DNA from: Pseudomonas yamanorum
GTDB lineage: Bacteria; Pseudomonadota; Gammaproteobacteria; Pseudomonadales; Pseudomonadaceae
Length of the DNA: 64,000 bases
Direction: 5' to 3'
NCBI RefSeq assembly: GCF_013386765.1
Contig: NZ_JACARE010000027.1
Span: forward strand, 124,323-188,322
In this document: positions 34,245 through 42,966 of the stretch, in pieces
Layout of the letters: every line of letters starts with the position of its first letter
Numbering within the stretch: the first letter of the stretch is position 1
The notes under the pieces: generated by a model
Told to the model about the DNA's origin: nothing
What the model saw: the letters and a program-made list of their open reading frames with translations, nothing else
The model's database searches: none
Translations under genes and position numbers: made by a program

Positions 34245-34766
34245 TCAGCACTCGTTCAACCCATCCCGAAACCGAATGGCCAGCTTCTTCAGCTCCTGCC
34301 GCCAGCTTTCCAGCTCTTCCCGGCTCAACGGCTCAGGGCCTTCTTCATCCAGGCTCACGGCCACGATCAGCGGCTGCGTCACATCACCCTTGGGCGTGTG
34401 TTTCACCCGTGGCGGCTGAAACATTTCGGCGTGGGCTACCAGCAACCGCGCCAGCCAACTGTCCGGGCTCTGCGCCATCTCGACCAACTCGGCCAACTCC
34501 GGGATGGCCATGGATTCCAGCACATCCCGGTTGATGATCATCTCGGCACGCGGCGAACCGGCCTGAGGCAAACGATAGAACCCGGCGATCTCATGGCACA
34601 AGCCAAGCAAGGCGCCATACAGGTGGAACAGCGCGGCTTCACGCCCGGCCTGTACCAGCGCGATAGCGTTCATCTCCTTTCCTTCCTCGGCACGGCCAAG
34701 GGCTTCCAGGGACAAACCCGCGAAGTAAATTTTCTGGTTGGTGCGGGTATAGAGTTCGTTGGCCAT
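34245..34766 (-). CDS. DUF6586-like protein, function unknown
   Basis: A 173-aa soluble, largely helical protein: LYTRTNQKIYFAGLSLEALG at the start, then AALFHLYGALLGLCHEIAGF, LVEMAQSPDSWLARLLVAH and a C-terminal helical ELESWRQELKKLAIRFRDGL. No catalytic motif or membrane segment is seen. I take the ATG at 34766 (MANELYTR) over the one 15 bases earlier. It is cotranscribed in direction with topA upstream and lies behind a REPIN. The DUF number is from memory and less certain than the gene itself. Confidence 0.7.
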   Translation of the reverse strand: MANELYTRTNQKIYFAGLSLEALGRAEEGKEMNAIALVQAGREAALFHLYGALLGLCHEIAGFYRLPQAGSPRAEMIINRDVLESMAIPELAELVEMAQSPDSWLARLLVAHAEMFQPPRVKHTPKGDVTQPLIVAVSLDEEGPEPLSREELESWRQELKKLAIRFRDGLNEC

Positions 34767-34806
34767 GAAGGCAGTCTCCACAACGAATAAGGCGTGATGC
34801 TGGCTG

Positions 34807-34906
34807 TGTAGGAGCGAGCTTGCTCGCGAAGACCTAAAGGATAACGCGTTTAGCCAGAATGCCCGCGTTATCGTTAACGACCTTCGCGAGCAAGCTCGCT
34901 CCTACA
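34807..34906. repeat. REPIN, TGTAGGAGCGAGC type
   Basis: Left arm TGTAGGAGCGAGCTTGCTCG, right arm its inverse ending GAGCAAGCTCGCTCCTACA, with a centre that includes GTTATCGTTAACGA. The right end lies 7 bases beyond the topA stop codon. It is nearly the same element as at 52310-52407, including its centre. Confidence 0.92.
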
Positions 34907-34913
34907 GCCTGGG

Positions 34914-37535
34914 TCATGCGCCCTGGCGCTTGTCCTCGACCTTCCACTTGCCACCGTCGTAGAACGCTTTCCAGCCGGTAGGCTTGCCTTCAACCTCGGT
35001 TTGCACGTACTGCTCCTTGGTCTTGCGGCTGTAGCGGATCACGGCCGGGCGACCGTCCGGGTCCTTCTTCGGCGCTTCGCAGAGGAAGTGGTATTTCGGA
35101 TCGATCTCGTCTTTATGGGGCACGATCTCCATCACCAGCGGGGCACGAGTCTCGCGGTTTTTCGGGAACTGGCTGGCAGCCAGGAACAGCCCCGACGCGC
35201 CGTCACGCAGGATGTAGGTGTCGTTGACCTTCTCGCACTTGAGCTCCGGCATCTTCACCGGGTCCATCTTCGGCGGCGCCGCATCACCGCTTTTCAGCAG
35301 TTTGCGGGTGTTCTTGCAGGTCGGGTTGGTGCAACCGAAGAACTTGCCGAAACGGCCGGTCTTGAGCTGCATCTCGCTGCCGCACTTGTCGCATTCCAGG
35401 CTCGGACCTTCGTAGCCCTTGATGCGGTAAGTGCCCTCTTCGATCTCGTAGCCGTTGCAATCCGGGTTGTTACCGCAGATGTGCAGCTTGTGCTTCTCGT
35501 CGAGCAGGTAGGCATCCATCGCCGTGCTGCAGATCGGGCAACGGTGCTTGCCACGCAGTACCAGCGACTCGGATTCACCCTCGTCATCGGCAGCGATTTC
35601 ATCGCCCGGCACCAGGTTGACGGTGGCCTTGCAGCGCTCTTTCGGCGGCAGGCTGTAACCCGAGCAACCGAGGAATACGCCGGTGGATGCTGTACGAATC
35701 TGCATCGGGCGGCCGCAAGTGAGGCACGGAATGTCCGTCATCACCGGCTGGTTGGCGCGCATGCCGTTCTCGGCGCTTTCAGCTACTTCAAGTTTCTTCT
35801 TGAAGTCGCCGTAGAACTCGTCGAGCACGTTTTTCCAGTCGCGTTCGCCCTGGGCCACGTCATCGAGGTTCTCTTCCATGCCGGCGGTGAAGCCGTAGTC
35901 CATCAGGTTGGAGAAGCTCTCGGACAGGCGCTCGGTGACGATGTCGCCCATCTTCTCCGAGTAGAAGCGACGGTTGTGCAGCGCCACGTAGCCGCGGTCC
36001 TGGATGGTGGAAATGATCGCCGCATAGGTCGAAGGACGACCGATGCCACGTTTTTCCATCTCTTTTACCAGGCTGGCTTCCGAATAACGCGCCGGCGGCT
36101 TGGTGAAGTGCTGGGACGGGTCGAGCTTGATCAGCTTCAACACATCGCCCTGGGCCATGTCCGGCAGCACGTCGTCGTCGCCCGGCTTGGCGATTTGCGG
36201 CATCACGCGGGTGTAACCGTCGAACTTGAGGATACGGCCCTTGGCGCGCAGCTCAAAGTCACCGGCACCCACGCTGACGGTGGTAGACAGGTATTGCGCC
36301 GGCAGCATCTGGCAAGCCAGGAACTGGCGCCAGATCAGCTCGTAGAGGCGCTCAGCGTCGCGCTCCATGCCGCTCAGCTTGCTTGGCTCGGTGTTGGCGT
36401 CGGAGGGACGAATCGCTTCGTGAGCCTCTTGTGCGCCTTCCTTGCTGCTATAGACGTTCGGCTTCTCCGGCAGGTACTTCTTGCCGAACTCGCTTTCAAT
36501 ATAAGTGCGCGCCATCGCCACCGCGTCTTGCGACAGGTTGGTGGAGTCGGTACGCATATACGTGATGTAGCCCGCTTCATACAGACGCTGGGCCATCATC
36601 ATGGTCTTCTTCACCCCGAAGCCCAGGCGGTTGCTCGCGGCCTGTTGCAGGGTGGAAGTGATGAACGGCGCCGACGGCTTGCTGCTGGTGGGCTTGTCTT
36701 CACGCTTGACGATGCTGTAGCTGGAAGCCTTGAGCTTCTCCAGCGCAGCCATGGCCTGGGCTTCGTTGAGCGGCTTGAAGGCCTCGCCTTTCTCGCGGGC
36801 CACTTCAAAGCGCACGTTGTTGCCCTTGGCAGTGCCCAGGTCAGCGTGCACTTCCCAGTATTCTTCGGGGTTGAACGCACGAATCTCGCGCTCACGTTCC
36901 ACGACCAGCTTTACCGCAACCGACTGCACACGGCCGGCGGACAGGCCACGGGCGATCTTCGCCCACAGCAGCGGCGAGACCATGTAGCCCACGACGCGGT
37001 CGAGGAAGCGACGGGCCTGCTGGGCATTGACGCGGTCAATGTCCAGTTCGCCCGGCTTGGAGAAGGCTTCCTGAATCGCCTTCTTGGTAATTTCGTTGAA
37101 CACCACGCGCTTGTAGCGGCTGTCGTCACCACCGATGGCTTCCCGCAGGTGCCAGGCAATAGCCTCCCCTTCGCGGTCCAAGTCGGTTGCGAGATAGATG
37201 GTGTCAGCATCTTTGGCGAGCCGGCGCAGCTCTTCGATGACCTTTTCCTTGCCCGGGAGGATCTCGTACTTGGCTTTCCAGCCATGATCGGGATCGACAC
37301 CCATGCGCGAGACCAGCTGCTTGCGCGCTTTCTCTTTAGGCGTGAGCACCGGACCTTCGCCCGCAGCCGCCTTGCCGCGCTTGGCGGCAGGCTCCTTGCT
37401 GGCGCTAGCCGAACCGCTGGTGGGCAGGTCTCGGATATGGCCGATACTCGACTTCACCACGTACTCGTTACCCAAGTACTTGTTGATGGTCTTGGCCTTA
37501 GCCGGGGATTCCACAATGACCAGCGATTTGCCCAT
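34914..37535 (-). CDS. topA: DNA topoisomerase I
   Basis: An 873-aa type IA topoisomerase relaxing negative supercoils. It opens with the TOPRIM domain MGKSLVIVESPAKAKTINKY; a linker rich in Ala/Lys/Ser is at 45-70; the acidic TOPRIM site is in ATDLDREGEAIAWHLREAI; the active Tyr is in GYITYMRTDSTNLS. The C-terminus has Cys4 zinc fingers (CLTCGRPM...GCSG, CPICSTAM...CGNNPDC, CDKCGSEM...CTNPTC). The start at 37535 is fixed by the family N-terminus; the 78-base upstream extension is not coding. Monocistronic, followed by a REPIN. Confidence 0.98.
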   Translation of the reverse strand: MGKSLVIVESPAKAKTINKYLGNEYVVKSSIGHIRDLPTSGSASASKEPAAKRGKAAAGEGPVLTPKEKARKQLVSRMGVDPDHGWKAKYEILPGKEKVIEELRRLAKDADTIYLATDLDREGEAIAWHLREAIGGDDSRYKRVVFNEITKKAIQEAFSKPGELDIDRVNAQQARRFLDRVVGYMVSPLLWAKIARGLSAGRVQSVAVKLVVEREREIRAFNPEEYWEVHADLGTAKGNNVRFEVAREKGEAFKPLNEAQAMAALEKLKASSYSIVKREDKPTSSKPSAPFITSTLQQAASNRLGFGVKKTMMMAQRLYEAGYITYMRTDSTNLSQDAVAMARTYIESEFGKKYLPEKPNVYSSKEGAQEAHEAIRPSDANTEPSKLSGMERDAERLYELIWRQFLACQMLPAQYLSTTVSVGAGDFELRAKGRILKFDGYTRVMPQIAKPGDDDVLPDMAQGDVLKLIKLDPSQHFTKPPARYSEASLVKEMEKRGIGRPSTYAAIISTIQDRGYVALHNRRFYSEKMGDIVTERLSESFSNLMDYGFTAGMEENLDDVAQGERDWKNVLDEFYGDFKKKLEVAESAENGMRANQPVMTDIPCLTCGRPMQIRTASTGVFLGCSGYSLPPKERCKATVNLVPGDEIAADDEGESESLVLRGKHRCPICSTAMDAYLLDEKHKLHICGNNPDCNGYEIEEGTYRIKGYEGPSLECDKCGSEMQLKTGRFGKFFGCTNPTCKNTRKLLKSGDAAPPKMDPVKMPELKCEKVNDTYILRDGASGLFLAASQFPKNRETRAPLVMEIVPHKDEIDPKYHFLCEAPKKDPDGRPAVIRYSRKTKEQYVQTEVEGKPTGWKAFYDGGKWKVEDKRQGA

Positions 37536-37649
37536 GGATCGGAAAATTCCTGAATTCGAGAAGTGAAAGGCGGTTGGCGCCTGACGCGGCAACGCTATAT
37601 ATAGTGGCAACAAGGTGAGGTCAAGCGCAGCATTCTGCGCGGCCTGCCT

Positions 37650-37886
37650 TTATTGCGCGGAAAAAAGGCTGGGTTCGACCTGGATCAAAGCAAAGCGCGG
37701 GACCTGTTCGCCGTCAACTTCGACGGTCTCCAGGAACATGCTCAAGGGACGTACCCAAAAGCCGTAATCGCCATACAGTGCTTGGTAAAACACCACTTCC
37801 TCTTCGGTCTCGGAATGCCGCGCCACATTAAAAACGCGGTACTTCGGACCTTTATAATGCTGGTAGAGCCCTGGTTCGACTTTCAT
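37650..37886 (-). CDS. DUF1653 family protein
   Basis: A 78-aa protein of the DUF1653 family: it starts MKVEPGLYQHYKGPKYRV and contains ARHSETEEEVVFYQALYG and WVRPLSMFLETVEVDG, the two conserved blocks of the family (compact beta fold, function unknown). The start has a GAGGG about 8 bases upstream. It lies between topA and the fadA terminator on the same strand. Confidence 0.9.
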   Translation of the reverse strand: MKVEPGLYQHYKGPKYRVFNVARHSETEEEVVFYQALYGDYGFWVRPLSMFLETVEVDGEQVPRFALIQVEPSLFSAQ

Positions 37887-37938
37887 GCTCTGGCCCTCTT
37901 ACAAAATTTGTTAAAAAAAAATATAAAAAATTCCAAAA

Positions 37939-37966
37939 AACAAAAACCGGGGCACTGGGCCCCGGC
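37939..37966 (-). terminator. Terminator of the fadBA operon
   Basis: On the minus strand CCGGGGCCCAGTGCCCCGG folds into a seven-pair stem and is followed by TTTTTGTTTTTT. It lies 18 bases after the fadA stop. The A-rich stretch 37905-37945 next to it is the corresponding T-run and leader of the DUF1653 gene. Confidence 0.9.
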
Positions 37967-37983
37967 TTCCGTCAACGAAACGT

Positions 37984-39159
37984 TTAGATACGTTCGAAGA
38001 CGGTGGAGATGCCTTGGCCGAGACCAATGCACATGGTTGCAACACCCAGGTTGCCGCCATTTTGCTTCATCACGTTAAGCAACGTGCCGGAGATACGTGC
38101 ACCGGAACACCCGAACGGGTGACCCAAGGCAATCGCGCCGCCGTGCAGGTTAACCTTCTCGTTCATCTTGTCGAGCACTTTCAAATCTTTCAGCACTGGC
38201 AGGGCCTGTGCGGCGAAAGCTTCGTTGAGCTCGAAGAAGTCGATGTCGGAGATGCTCAGGCCTGCGCGCTTCAATGCTTTTTGTGTGGCCGGTACTGGAC
38301 CATAGCCCATGATCGCCGGGTCCACACCTGCGACCGCCATCGAACGAATCACCGCCATCGGCTGGATGCCCAGGTCCTGGGCACGCTGGGCCGACATCAC
38401 GATCATGCACGAAGCACCGTCGGTGATCTGCGACGAAGTACCCGCTGTCACGGTGCCGCCCTTTGGATTGAAGGCAGGCTTGAGGGCCGCCAGGCTTTCC
38501 AGGGTGGTGTCCGGACGAATGGTTTCGTCGTAGTCGAACAGTTTCAGGAAACCGTTCTCGTCGTAGCCGTTCATCGGGATGATTTCATCCTTGAACTTGC
38601 CTTCCAGCGTCGCCTTGTGGGCGAGCTGGTGGGAGCGCAGGCCGAATGCGTCCTGGGCTTCGCGGGTGATGCCGTGCATTTTGCCGAGCATTTCTGCGGT
38701 CAGGCCCATCATGCCCGAGGCTTTCGCCGCGTACAGGGACATGTGCGGGTTCGGATCCACACCGTGCATCATGCTGACGTGGCCCATGTGCTCCACGCCG
38801 CCGACCACGAACACATCACCGTTGCCGGTCATGATCGCTTGTGCGGCAGTGTGCAGTGCGCTCATGGACGAGCCACACAGGCGGCTGACGGTCTGGCCGG
38901 CAGCGGTGTGCGGGATCTGCGTCATCAAGGAAGCCATGCGGGCGATGTTCCAGCCCTGCTCCAGGGTCTGGTTGACGCAGCCCCAGATCACGTCTTCGAC
39001 TTCGTTAGGGTCGACCTTGACGTTGCGCTCCAGCAATTTGCTGATCAGGTGCGCCGACATGTCTTCAGCGCGGGTGTTGCGGTGCATGCCGCCCTTGGAG
39101 CGGCCCATCGGAGTACGACCGAAATCGACAATCACGACGTCTCTTGGATTCAAGCTCAT
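37984..39159 (-). CDS. fadA: 3-ketoacyl-CoA thiolase
   Basis: A 391-aa thiolase, the beta subunit of the fatty acid oxidation complex, cleaving 3-ketoacyl-CoA into acetyl-CoA and a shortened acyl-CoA. The nucleophilic Cys is in VSRLCGSSMSALH, the His in ALGHPFGCSGAR, and the second Cys in MCIGLGQGI. It follows fadB after 29 bases in one operon and ends at the terminator at 37939-37966. By established work in P. aeruginosa the operon is repressed by PsrA. Confidence 0.97.
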   Translation of the reverse strand: MSLNPRDVVIVDFGRTPMGRSKGGMHRNTRAEDMSAHLISKLLERNVKVDPNEVEDVIWGCVNQTLEQGWNIARMASLMTQIPHTAAGQTVSRLCGSSMSALHTAAQAIMTGNGDVFVVGGVEHMGHVSMMHGVDPNPHMSLYAAKASGMMGLTAEMLGKMHGITREAQDAFGLRSHQLAHKATLEGKFKDEIIPMNGYDENGFLKLFDYDETIRPDTTLESLAALKPAFNPKGGTVTAGTSSQITDGASCMIVMSAQRAQDLGIQPMAVIRSMAVAGVDPAIMGYGPVPATQKALKRAGLSISDIDFFELNEAFAAQALPVLKDLKVLDKMNEKVNLHGGAIALGHPFGCSGARISGTLLNVMKQNGGNLGVATMCIGLGQGISTVFERI

Positions 39160-39188
39160 AAATATTCTCGCTCAAGTGTCTGGGGCGC

Positions 39189-41336
39189 TTAACCGAAGAA
39201 GCTCTGGCCGTTCTTGGCCATCTCACGCAGCTTCGCAGTCGGGTGGTACAGCGGGCCCAGATCAGCGTATTGATCAGCCAGGGCAACGAACTCGGCCACA
39301 CCGATGGAATCGATGTAACGCAGCGCACCACCACGGAATGGAGGGAAACCGATACCGTAGACCAGGCCCATGTCGGCCTCGGCTGCGGTTTCAACGATGC
39401 CGTCTTCCAGGCAGCGCACGGTTTCCAGGCACAGGGCGATCATCATCCAGTTGACGATGTCCTCGTCGGACACTTCACGCTGTTCGTAGATGACCGGCGC
39501 GAGTACTTCGTGAACCGAAGGATCGGCCACTTTCTTCTGCTTGCCTTTCTTGTCGGTCTCGTAGGCGTAGAAGCCCTTGCCGTTCTTCTGGCCTAGGCGC
39601 TTGGCCTCGTACAGTGCGTCGATCGCCGAGCGGCGGTCGTCTTTCATGCGATCCGGGAAGCCTTCAGCCATTACGTCGCGACCGTGGTGACCGGTGTCGA
39701 TGCCGACCACGTCCATCAGGTACGCCGGGCCCATTGGCCAGCCGAATTTTTCCATGACCTTGTCGATGCGCACGAAGTCCACACCAGCACTGACCAGCTT
39801 GGCGAAACCGCCGAAGTACGGGAACAGTACGCGGTTGACCAGGAAGCCCGGGCAGTCGTTGACCACGATCGGGTTCTTGCCCATTTTCTTGGCGTAGGCA
39901 ACGGTGGTGGCAACAGCCAGCTCGCTGGACTTCTCGCCACGGATCACTTCCACCAGCGGCATCATGTGCACCGGGTTGAAGAAGTGCATGCCGACGAAGT
40001 TTTCCGGACGCTTGAGGGCCTTGGCCAGCAAGGTGATGGAAATGGTCGAGGTGTTGGAAGCCAGGATAGTGTCTTCCTTAACCTGGGCTTCAACTTCAGC
40101 CAGTACCGCCTGCTTGACCTTCGGGTTCTCGACAACCGCTTCGACCACCAGGTCGACGTGGCCGAAATCGCCGTAGGACAGCGTAGGACGAATGCCGTTA
40201 AGCACTTCAGCCATTTTCGCTGCAGTCATGCGGCCTTTATCAACGCGGCCCACCAGCAGTTTCGCGGCTTCTGCCAGACCCTGCTCGATGCCGTGCTCGT
40301 TGATGTCCTTCATCAGGATCGGCGTGCCTTTGGACGCCGACTGATAGGCAATACCGCCGCCCATGATACCGGCGCCGAGTACGGCAGCCTGTTTCACGTC
40401 GCGGGCGATTTCGTCGTAGGCCTTGGCCTTTTTCTTCAGTTCCTGATCGTTCAGGAACAGACCGATCAAGCTCTGCGCGGCAGAGGTCTTGGCCAGTTTG
40501 ACGAAGCCGGCAGCTTCGATTTCCAGGGCCTTGTCGCGGCCGAAGTTCGCGGCTTTCTGGATGGTCTTGATCGCTTCAACCGGCGCCGGGTAGTTCGGGC
40601 CGGCCTGGCCTGCCACGAAACCTTTGGCGGTTTCGAACGACATCATTTGTTCGATGGCGTTGAGCTTGAGTTTTTCGAGTTTTGGCTGACGCTTGGCCTT
40701 GTAGTCAAATTCACCGCTGATGGCGCCCTTGATCAGGTTCAGTGCGGCTTCTGCCAGCTTGTCGGGAGCAACCACGGCATCCACGGCGCCGACTTTCAGC
40801 GCGTCTTCAGCACGATTTTCCTTGCCGGCGGCAATCCACTCGATGGCGTTGTCGGCACCGATGATGCGCGGCAGGCGCACGGTACCGCCGAAGCCTGGGT
40901 AGATGCCCAGCTTGACTTCCGGCAGGCCGATTTTCGCGGTGGCCGACATCACGCGGAAGTCGGCGGCCAGGCACATTTCCAGACCGCCGCCCAGGGCGAT
41001 GCCATTGATCGCGGCAACGGTCGGCACGTTGAGGTCTTCGAAATCGCTGAAAATCTTGTTGGCTTCGAGGTTGCCAGCCACAAGCTCGGCATCGGGCAGC
41101 TTGAAGTTGTCGACGAATTCGGTGATGTCAGCGCCGACGATGAACACGTCCTTGCCGCTGGAGACGATCACGCCCTTGACCGATGCATCTGCTTTGATGG
41201 TGTCTACGGCCTGACGCAATTCATTCAGGGTTAGACGGTTGAACTTGTTGACGGACTCACCCTTGAGGTCGAATTTCAATTCGACGATGCCACTTTCAAG
41301 AGCCTTAACCGTGATGGCTTTACCTTCGTAAATCAT
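39189..41336 (-). CDS. fadB: Fatty acid oxidation complex alpha subunit
   Basis: A 715-aa multifunctional enzyme. The first 190 residues are an enoyl-CoA hydratase/isomerase (ALGGGLEMCLAADFRVMS, KLGIYPGFGGTVRLPR); after a linker come the NAD-binding fold with GAGIMGGGIAYQSASKG near 320 and the 3-hydroxyacyl-CoA dehydrogenase part with NFVGMHFFNPVHMMPLVEVI. The ATG at 41336 has GGAGAT upstream; a TTG one codon earlier is ignored. It forms an alpha2beta2 complex with FadA. No PsrA box of canonical spacing was found in the 450 bases upstream. Confidence 0.98.
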   Translation of the reverse strand: MIYEGKAITVKALESGIVELKFDLKGESVNKFNRLTLNELRQAVDTIKADASVKGVIVSSGKDVFIVGADITEFVDNFKLPDAELVAGNLEANKIFSDFEDLNVPTVAAINGIALGGGLEMCLAADFRVMSATAKIGLPEVKLGIYPGFGGTVRLPRIIGADNAIEWIAAGKENRAEDALKVGAVDAVVAPDKLAEAALNLIKGAISGEFDYKAKRQPKLEKLKLNAIEQMMSFETAKGFVAGQAGPNYPAPVEAIKTIQKAANFGRDKALEIEAAGFVKLAKTSAAQSLIGLFLNDQELKKKAKAYDEIARDVKQAAVLGAGIMGGGIAYQSASKGTPILMKDINEHGIEQGLAEAAKLLVGRVDKGRMTAAKMAEVLNGIRPTLSYGDFGHVDLVVEAVVENPKVKQAVLAEVEAQVKEDTILASNTSTISITLLAKALKRPENFVGMHFFNPVHMMPLVEVIRGEKSSELAVATTVAYAKKMGKNPIVVNDCPGFLVNRVLFPYFGGFAKLVSAGVDFVRIDKVMEKFGWPMGPAYLMDVVGIDTGHHGRDVMAEGFPDRMKDDRRSAIDALYEAKRLGQKNGKGFYAYETDKKGKQKKVADPSVHEVLAPVIYEQREVSDEDIVNWMMIALCLETVRCLEDGIVETAAEADMGLVYGIGFPPFRGGALRYIDSIGVAEFVALADQYADLGPLYHPTAKLREMAKNGQSFFG

Positions 41337-41699
41337 CAACTGATCTCCACGATATGGAAGCTGAACAGTACACGTCGGACGCAGGATTCAGCGTAGGCAC
41401 TGACGTTACCGTCGATGCTAACGCCAATTTGCCAGGCACACCCGCCAACGCGATAGTCGGGATTCTGTACGAACGGTCTGAAAGACAAACGCTCAATTCA
41501 TACGCCCGTTTGATTTGGGTACGTCACCTTCAGCCAAATCCGAAGAATTGTCAATCGCTCGAAAGGGCCGCAAAAACGCGACTTTTCAGTCATTTCAGAA
41601 CCCGGGGCAGCCGGCATCGCCTCGCCAATGTTTAATCATTCACGAAATCAATAATAAGAAATTTGATTTAAAGGGCTGTACAGAACCGAATATGCGGCT

Positions 41700-41773
41700 A
41701 GGCTAGCGGCACGTTTAACGAATTACCGGCCTGCCTGGCCAACTCCAGCCCGATGATGCTTTCGGGCTTTTTA
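41700..41773 (+). ncRNA. Candidate small RNA ending at an orphan terminator
   Basis: A rho-independent terminator on the plus strand (AGCCCGA/TCGGGCT then TTTTT, 41747-41773) has no plus-strand gene before it: fadB runs away on the left and the next gene on the right is on the minus strand. A small hairpin GGCC-TGCCT-GGCC precedes it (41728-41740). An AT-rich block and a possible -10 (TAGGCT at 41699-41704) lie upstream. The 5' end is a guess; an RNA of about 60-130 bases would fit. Confidence 0.35.
41747..41773 (+). terminator. Orphan plus-strand terminator
   Basis: Stem AGCCCGA/TCGGGCT with a seven-base loop, followed by TTTTTAA. The left side lacks an A-run, so it works only on the plus strand. 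Confidence 0.75.
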
Positions 41774-41788
41774 ATGCCCGCAGAAAAC

Positions 41789-42226
41789 TCAGGCCAGCGC
41801 CTTGAGCACCGCATCAATGTCCTGCAACACGCTCAACTCGCCCTTTTCGCCCCAGTACAGGGTGATCATTTGCTTGTCGGCTTCGACTTTGTAGACGTTT
41901 GCCGGCAGCGTCGCAAAATGTGGCAACAACTTTTCATCAACGCAGCTTTCCTGCCACTGATTGACCCAAACCCCCGGTTCCAACTGCCAATAACTCCAGG
42001 TGACCAGTTTGGTGCCGCGCCGTGGCCGGTGATATTGCGCACACGGGCTCGGCGGCTCGTGCTTAAGCCAGTGCGGCCAGTCCTGGGGCGTCAGTTGCAT
42101 GGCCAAACCGATGCGTCGCGCCTCCATGCGCAGGGCCATGCGCCCGCTCGAATGGCGCGACGGACGCAACCACGCCAGGGGGCTTAAAACCAGCGCAAGG
42201 ATTGACACCACTATCCAGACCGTCAT
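41789..42226 (-). CDS. Membrane-anchored protein, function unknown
   Basis: A 145-aa protein with an N-terminal membrane helix (TVWIVVSILALVLSPLAWL) and a soluble remainder containing MQLTPQDWPHWL, YWQLEPGVWVNQWQESCVDE and a C-terminal acidic LQDIDAVLKALA. GGGAG precedes the ATG at 42226 by 9 bases. The N-terminal helix followed by RPSRHSSGR suggests an anchor with the domain possibly in the cytosol. It is divergent from the universal stress protein gene. I recall an unnamed counterpart at this place in P. aeruginosa. Confidence 0.75.
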   Translation of the reverse strand: MTVWIVVSILALVLSPLAWLRPSRHSSGRMALRMEARRIGLAMQLTPQDWPHWLKHEPPSPCAQYHRPRRGTKLVTWSYWQLEPGVWVNQWQESCVDEKLLPHFATLPANVYKVEADKQMITLYWGEKGELSVLQDIDAVLKALA

Positions 42227-42331
42227 ATGTGTACTCCCGAATTTCTTGATGAGCGGATTTGACCTGACGCAACCCCATCCGCTTGAAACCAGCCATACTG
42301 AACTTATCGCTTTCCTTTGGAGGAACTCCTC

Positions 42332-42769
42332 ATGCCCTACGAACATATTCTGGTCGCCGTGGACCTGACCGAAGAATGCGACCCCGTGATCAAGCGGGCC
42401 GTAGGCCTTGCAGGTGACTCGGTGAAACTGTCCCTGGTGCATATCGTCGAGCCGATGGCCATGGCCTTTGGCGGCGACGTGCCGATGGACCTGTCCCAGC
42501 TGCAACAGCAGCAGTTCGACCAGGCCAAGGAACGCCTTGATCGCCTGATCAACAAGTATCCCGCCCTGAAAAAAGACCAGAGCCACCTGACCTACGGCCA
42601 GCCGCGCCAGGAAATCCACCACCTGGCCAAGGAGCAAGGTTGCGACCTGATCGTGGTCGGCAGCCATGGCCGCCACGGCCTGGCCTTGCTGCTGGGATCT
42701 ACAGCCAATGACGTGCTGCACGGCGCACCTTGCGATGTGCTGGCAGTGAAACTGGTAAAGAGCTCGTAA
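42332..42769 (+). CDS. Universal stress protein, UspA family
   Basis: A 145-aa cytosolic protein with the UspA fold. It starts MPYEHILVAVDLTEE; the ATP-binding signature G-x2-G-x9-G(S/T) is present in GSHGRHGLALLLGSTAND, so it is of the nucleotide-binding class. GGAGGA stands seven bases before the ATG; the 15-base longer frame is not preferred. Such proteins support survival in starvation or low oxygen. No ANR-type site was clear in the 105-base divergent gap. Confidence 0.92.
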   Translation: MPYEHILVAVDLTEECDPVIKRAVGLAGDSVKLSLVHIVEPMAMAFGGDVPMDLSQLQQQQFDQAKERLDRLINKYPALKKDQSHLTYGQPRQEIHHLAKEQGCDLIVVGSHGRHGLALLLGSTANDVLHGAPCDVLAVKLVKSS

Positions 42770-42785
42770 GACCAAAGGCGATCTA

Positions 42786-42894
42786 ATGTGGGAGCGGGCT
42801 TGTGTGGGAGCGGGCTTGCTCGCGAATGCGGTGGGTCAGTTAACGTAAATATTGACTGATCCACCGCATTCGCGAGCAAGCCCGCTCCCACATT
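42786..42894. repeat. REPIN with duplicated left end
   Basis: Left arm TGTGGGAGCGGGCTTGCTCG and right arm its inverse, joined by GGTGGGTCAGT...ACTGATCCACC. The first 16 bases of the left arm (TGTGGGAGCGGGCTTG) are present twice in tandem, at 42787-42802 and 42803-42818 approximately. It lies between the stress protein gene and the convergent uup terminator. Confidence 0.9.
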
Positions 42895-42911
42895 TGAACT
42901 GTATTTCATAT

Positions 42912-42953
42912 AAAAAAACCGGTGCTCATATAAATGAGCGCCGGTTTTTTATT
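42912..42953. terminator. Bidirectional terminator before uup
   Basis: AAAAAACCGG-TG-CTCAT/ATGAG-CG-CCGGTTTTTT with a four-base loop. Runs of A and T on both sides serve the two convergent genes. Confidence 0.93.
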
Positions 42954-42966
42954 GCGCTTGAATCAC

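Larger units (their letters stand above)
41337..41788. other. Long intergenic region upstream of fadBA
   Basis: These 452 bases carry no convincing protein gene. The part next to fadB should hold its promoter. CAAAC at 41486-41490 and GTTTG at 41508-41512 are inverted but 17 bases apart. AT-rich sequence at 41636-41672 and a plus-strand terminator at 41747-41773 suggest a separate small transcript. Confidence 0.5.

Noticed and set aside
35001..37553. 850-codon frame antisense to topA
   Set aside because: Same type of shadow; composition is unnatural and topA is certain.
41486..41512. CAAAC and GTTTG half-sites upstream of fadB as a PsrA box
   Set aside because: The halves are 17 bases apart, while the known box allows 2-4. 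It could still be relevant but does not fit.
41354..41635. 93-codon frame in the region upstream of fadB
   Set aside because: Atypical codon use, no ribosome site, no recognisable features.
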